A stretch of 48,520 bases of DNA, taken from contig PKTL01000082.1 of assembly GCA_002867475.1 (NCBI GenBank), positions 1-48,520 of the forward strand, read 5' to 3'. Positions within the stretch are counted from its first letter, which is position 1. Every line of letters starts with the position of its first letter. The translations under genes were made by a program, and so were the position numbers. Under the pieces are notes generated by a model. That model worked only from the letters and a program-made list of their open reading frames with translations, ran no database searches and was not told the origin of the DNA. This DNA comes from Candidatus Woesearchaeota archaeon. Lineage in GTDB: Archaea > Nanobdellota > Nanobdellia > Woesearchaeales > BM511. Of the stretch, positions 48,517 through 48,520 are shown piece by piece.

Positions 48517-48520
48517 TTGC

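Overview
The window is A+T-rich chromosomal DNA from an archaeon, most likely a small-genome DPANN-type lineage (Woesearchaeota/Pacearchaeota-like; the lineage is my inference). The archaeal calls are ribosomal protein L15e, a methanogen-style S-layer protein, AbrB-PhoU, COG1361/RND surface export genes, an intron-containing tRNA with intron after position 37, and many TATA-like boxes about 25-30 nt upstream of start codons without a Shine-Dalgarno (leaderless genes). Genes inside operons instead use GGTGA/GAGGT ribosome sites. The DnaK system is bacterial in type, as in other archaea that have one.

Layout. 0-2.2 kb: S-layer protein with hairpin terminator. 2.2-4.1 kb: toxin-antitoxin island (MNT plus a nonsense-broken HEPN, DUF2283, PIN, ribbon-helix-helix). 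4.1-7.6 kb: NFACT-R protein and a methyltransferase-kinase fusion, divergent from leucyl aminopeptidase across a hairpin-rich spacer. 7.6-15.3 kb: two copies of a two-gene AAA+ ATPase cassette (zinc-ribbon subunit plus short subunit), the first with a broken zinc-ribbon gene; between them lie a small membrane protein, Nudix, an unknown gene, a Kef-type antiporter and MscS. 16.3-21.5 kb: heat-shock locus (winged-helix regulator, operator array, grpE, leader ORF, dnaK, a 250-nt run of hairpins, HD protein, dnaJ). 21.9-29.9 kb: H1-like protein with zinc finger, Rad50-like ATPase, pseudo-receiver/guanylate-kinase-like fusion, AbrB-PhoU, membrane JAMM protein, a third type of AAA+ with winged helix, rubrerythrin. 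30-34.7 kb: split RND permease with a COG1361-like surface partner, and a Kazal/DUF4377 lipoprotein. 35-39.6 kb: tRNA(CAT) with intron, potassium channel, PC4-like protein, Nudix, MarC, hemolysin III. 39.6-48.5 kb: two fibre-like surface proteins (one with an S74 chaperone domain), second Kef antiporter, L15e, DEAD-box helicase, thymidylate kinase and a radical SAM activase-like gene reaching the window edge.

The strongest candidate for an undescribed system is the paired AAA+ cassette. The zinc-ribbon subunit has lost the Walker B glutamate and the NPR sensor motif but keeps an SRIGNR arginine-finger-like box, while the short subunit keeps DE and NPR and lacks the arginine box. This looks like an obligate heteromer with complementary half-sites. 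Next in interest are the hairpin array between dnaK and the HD gene, the operator array and leader ORF of the heat-shock operon, and the translation-termination pair at 4.1-6.0 kb.
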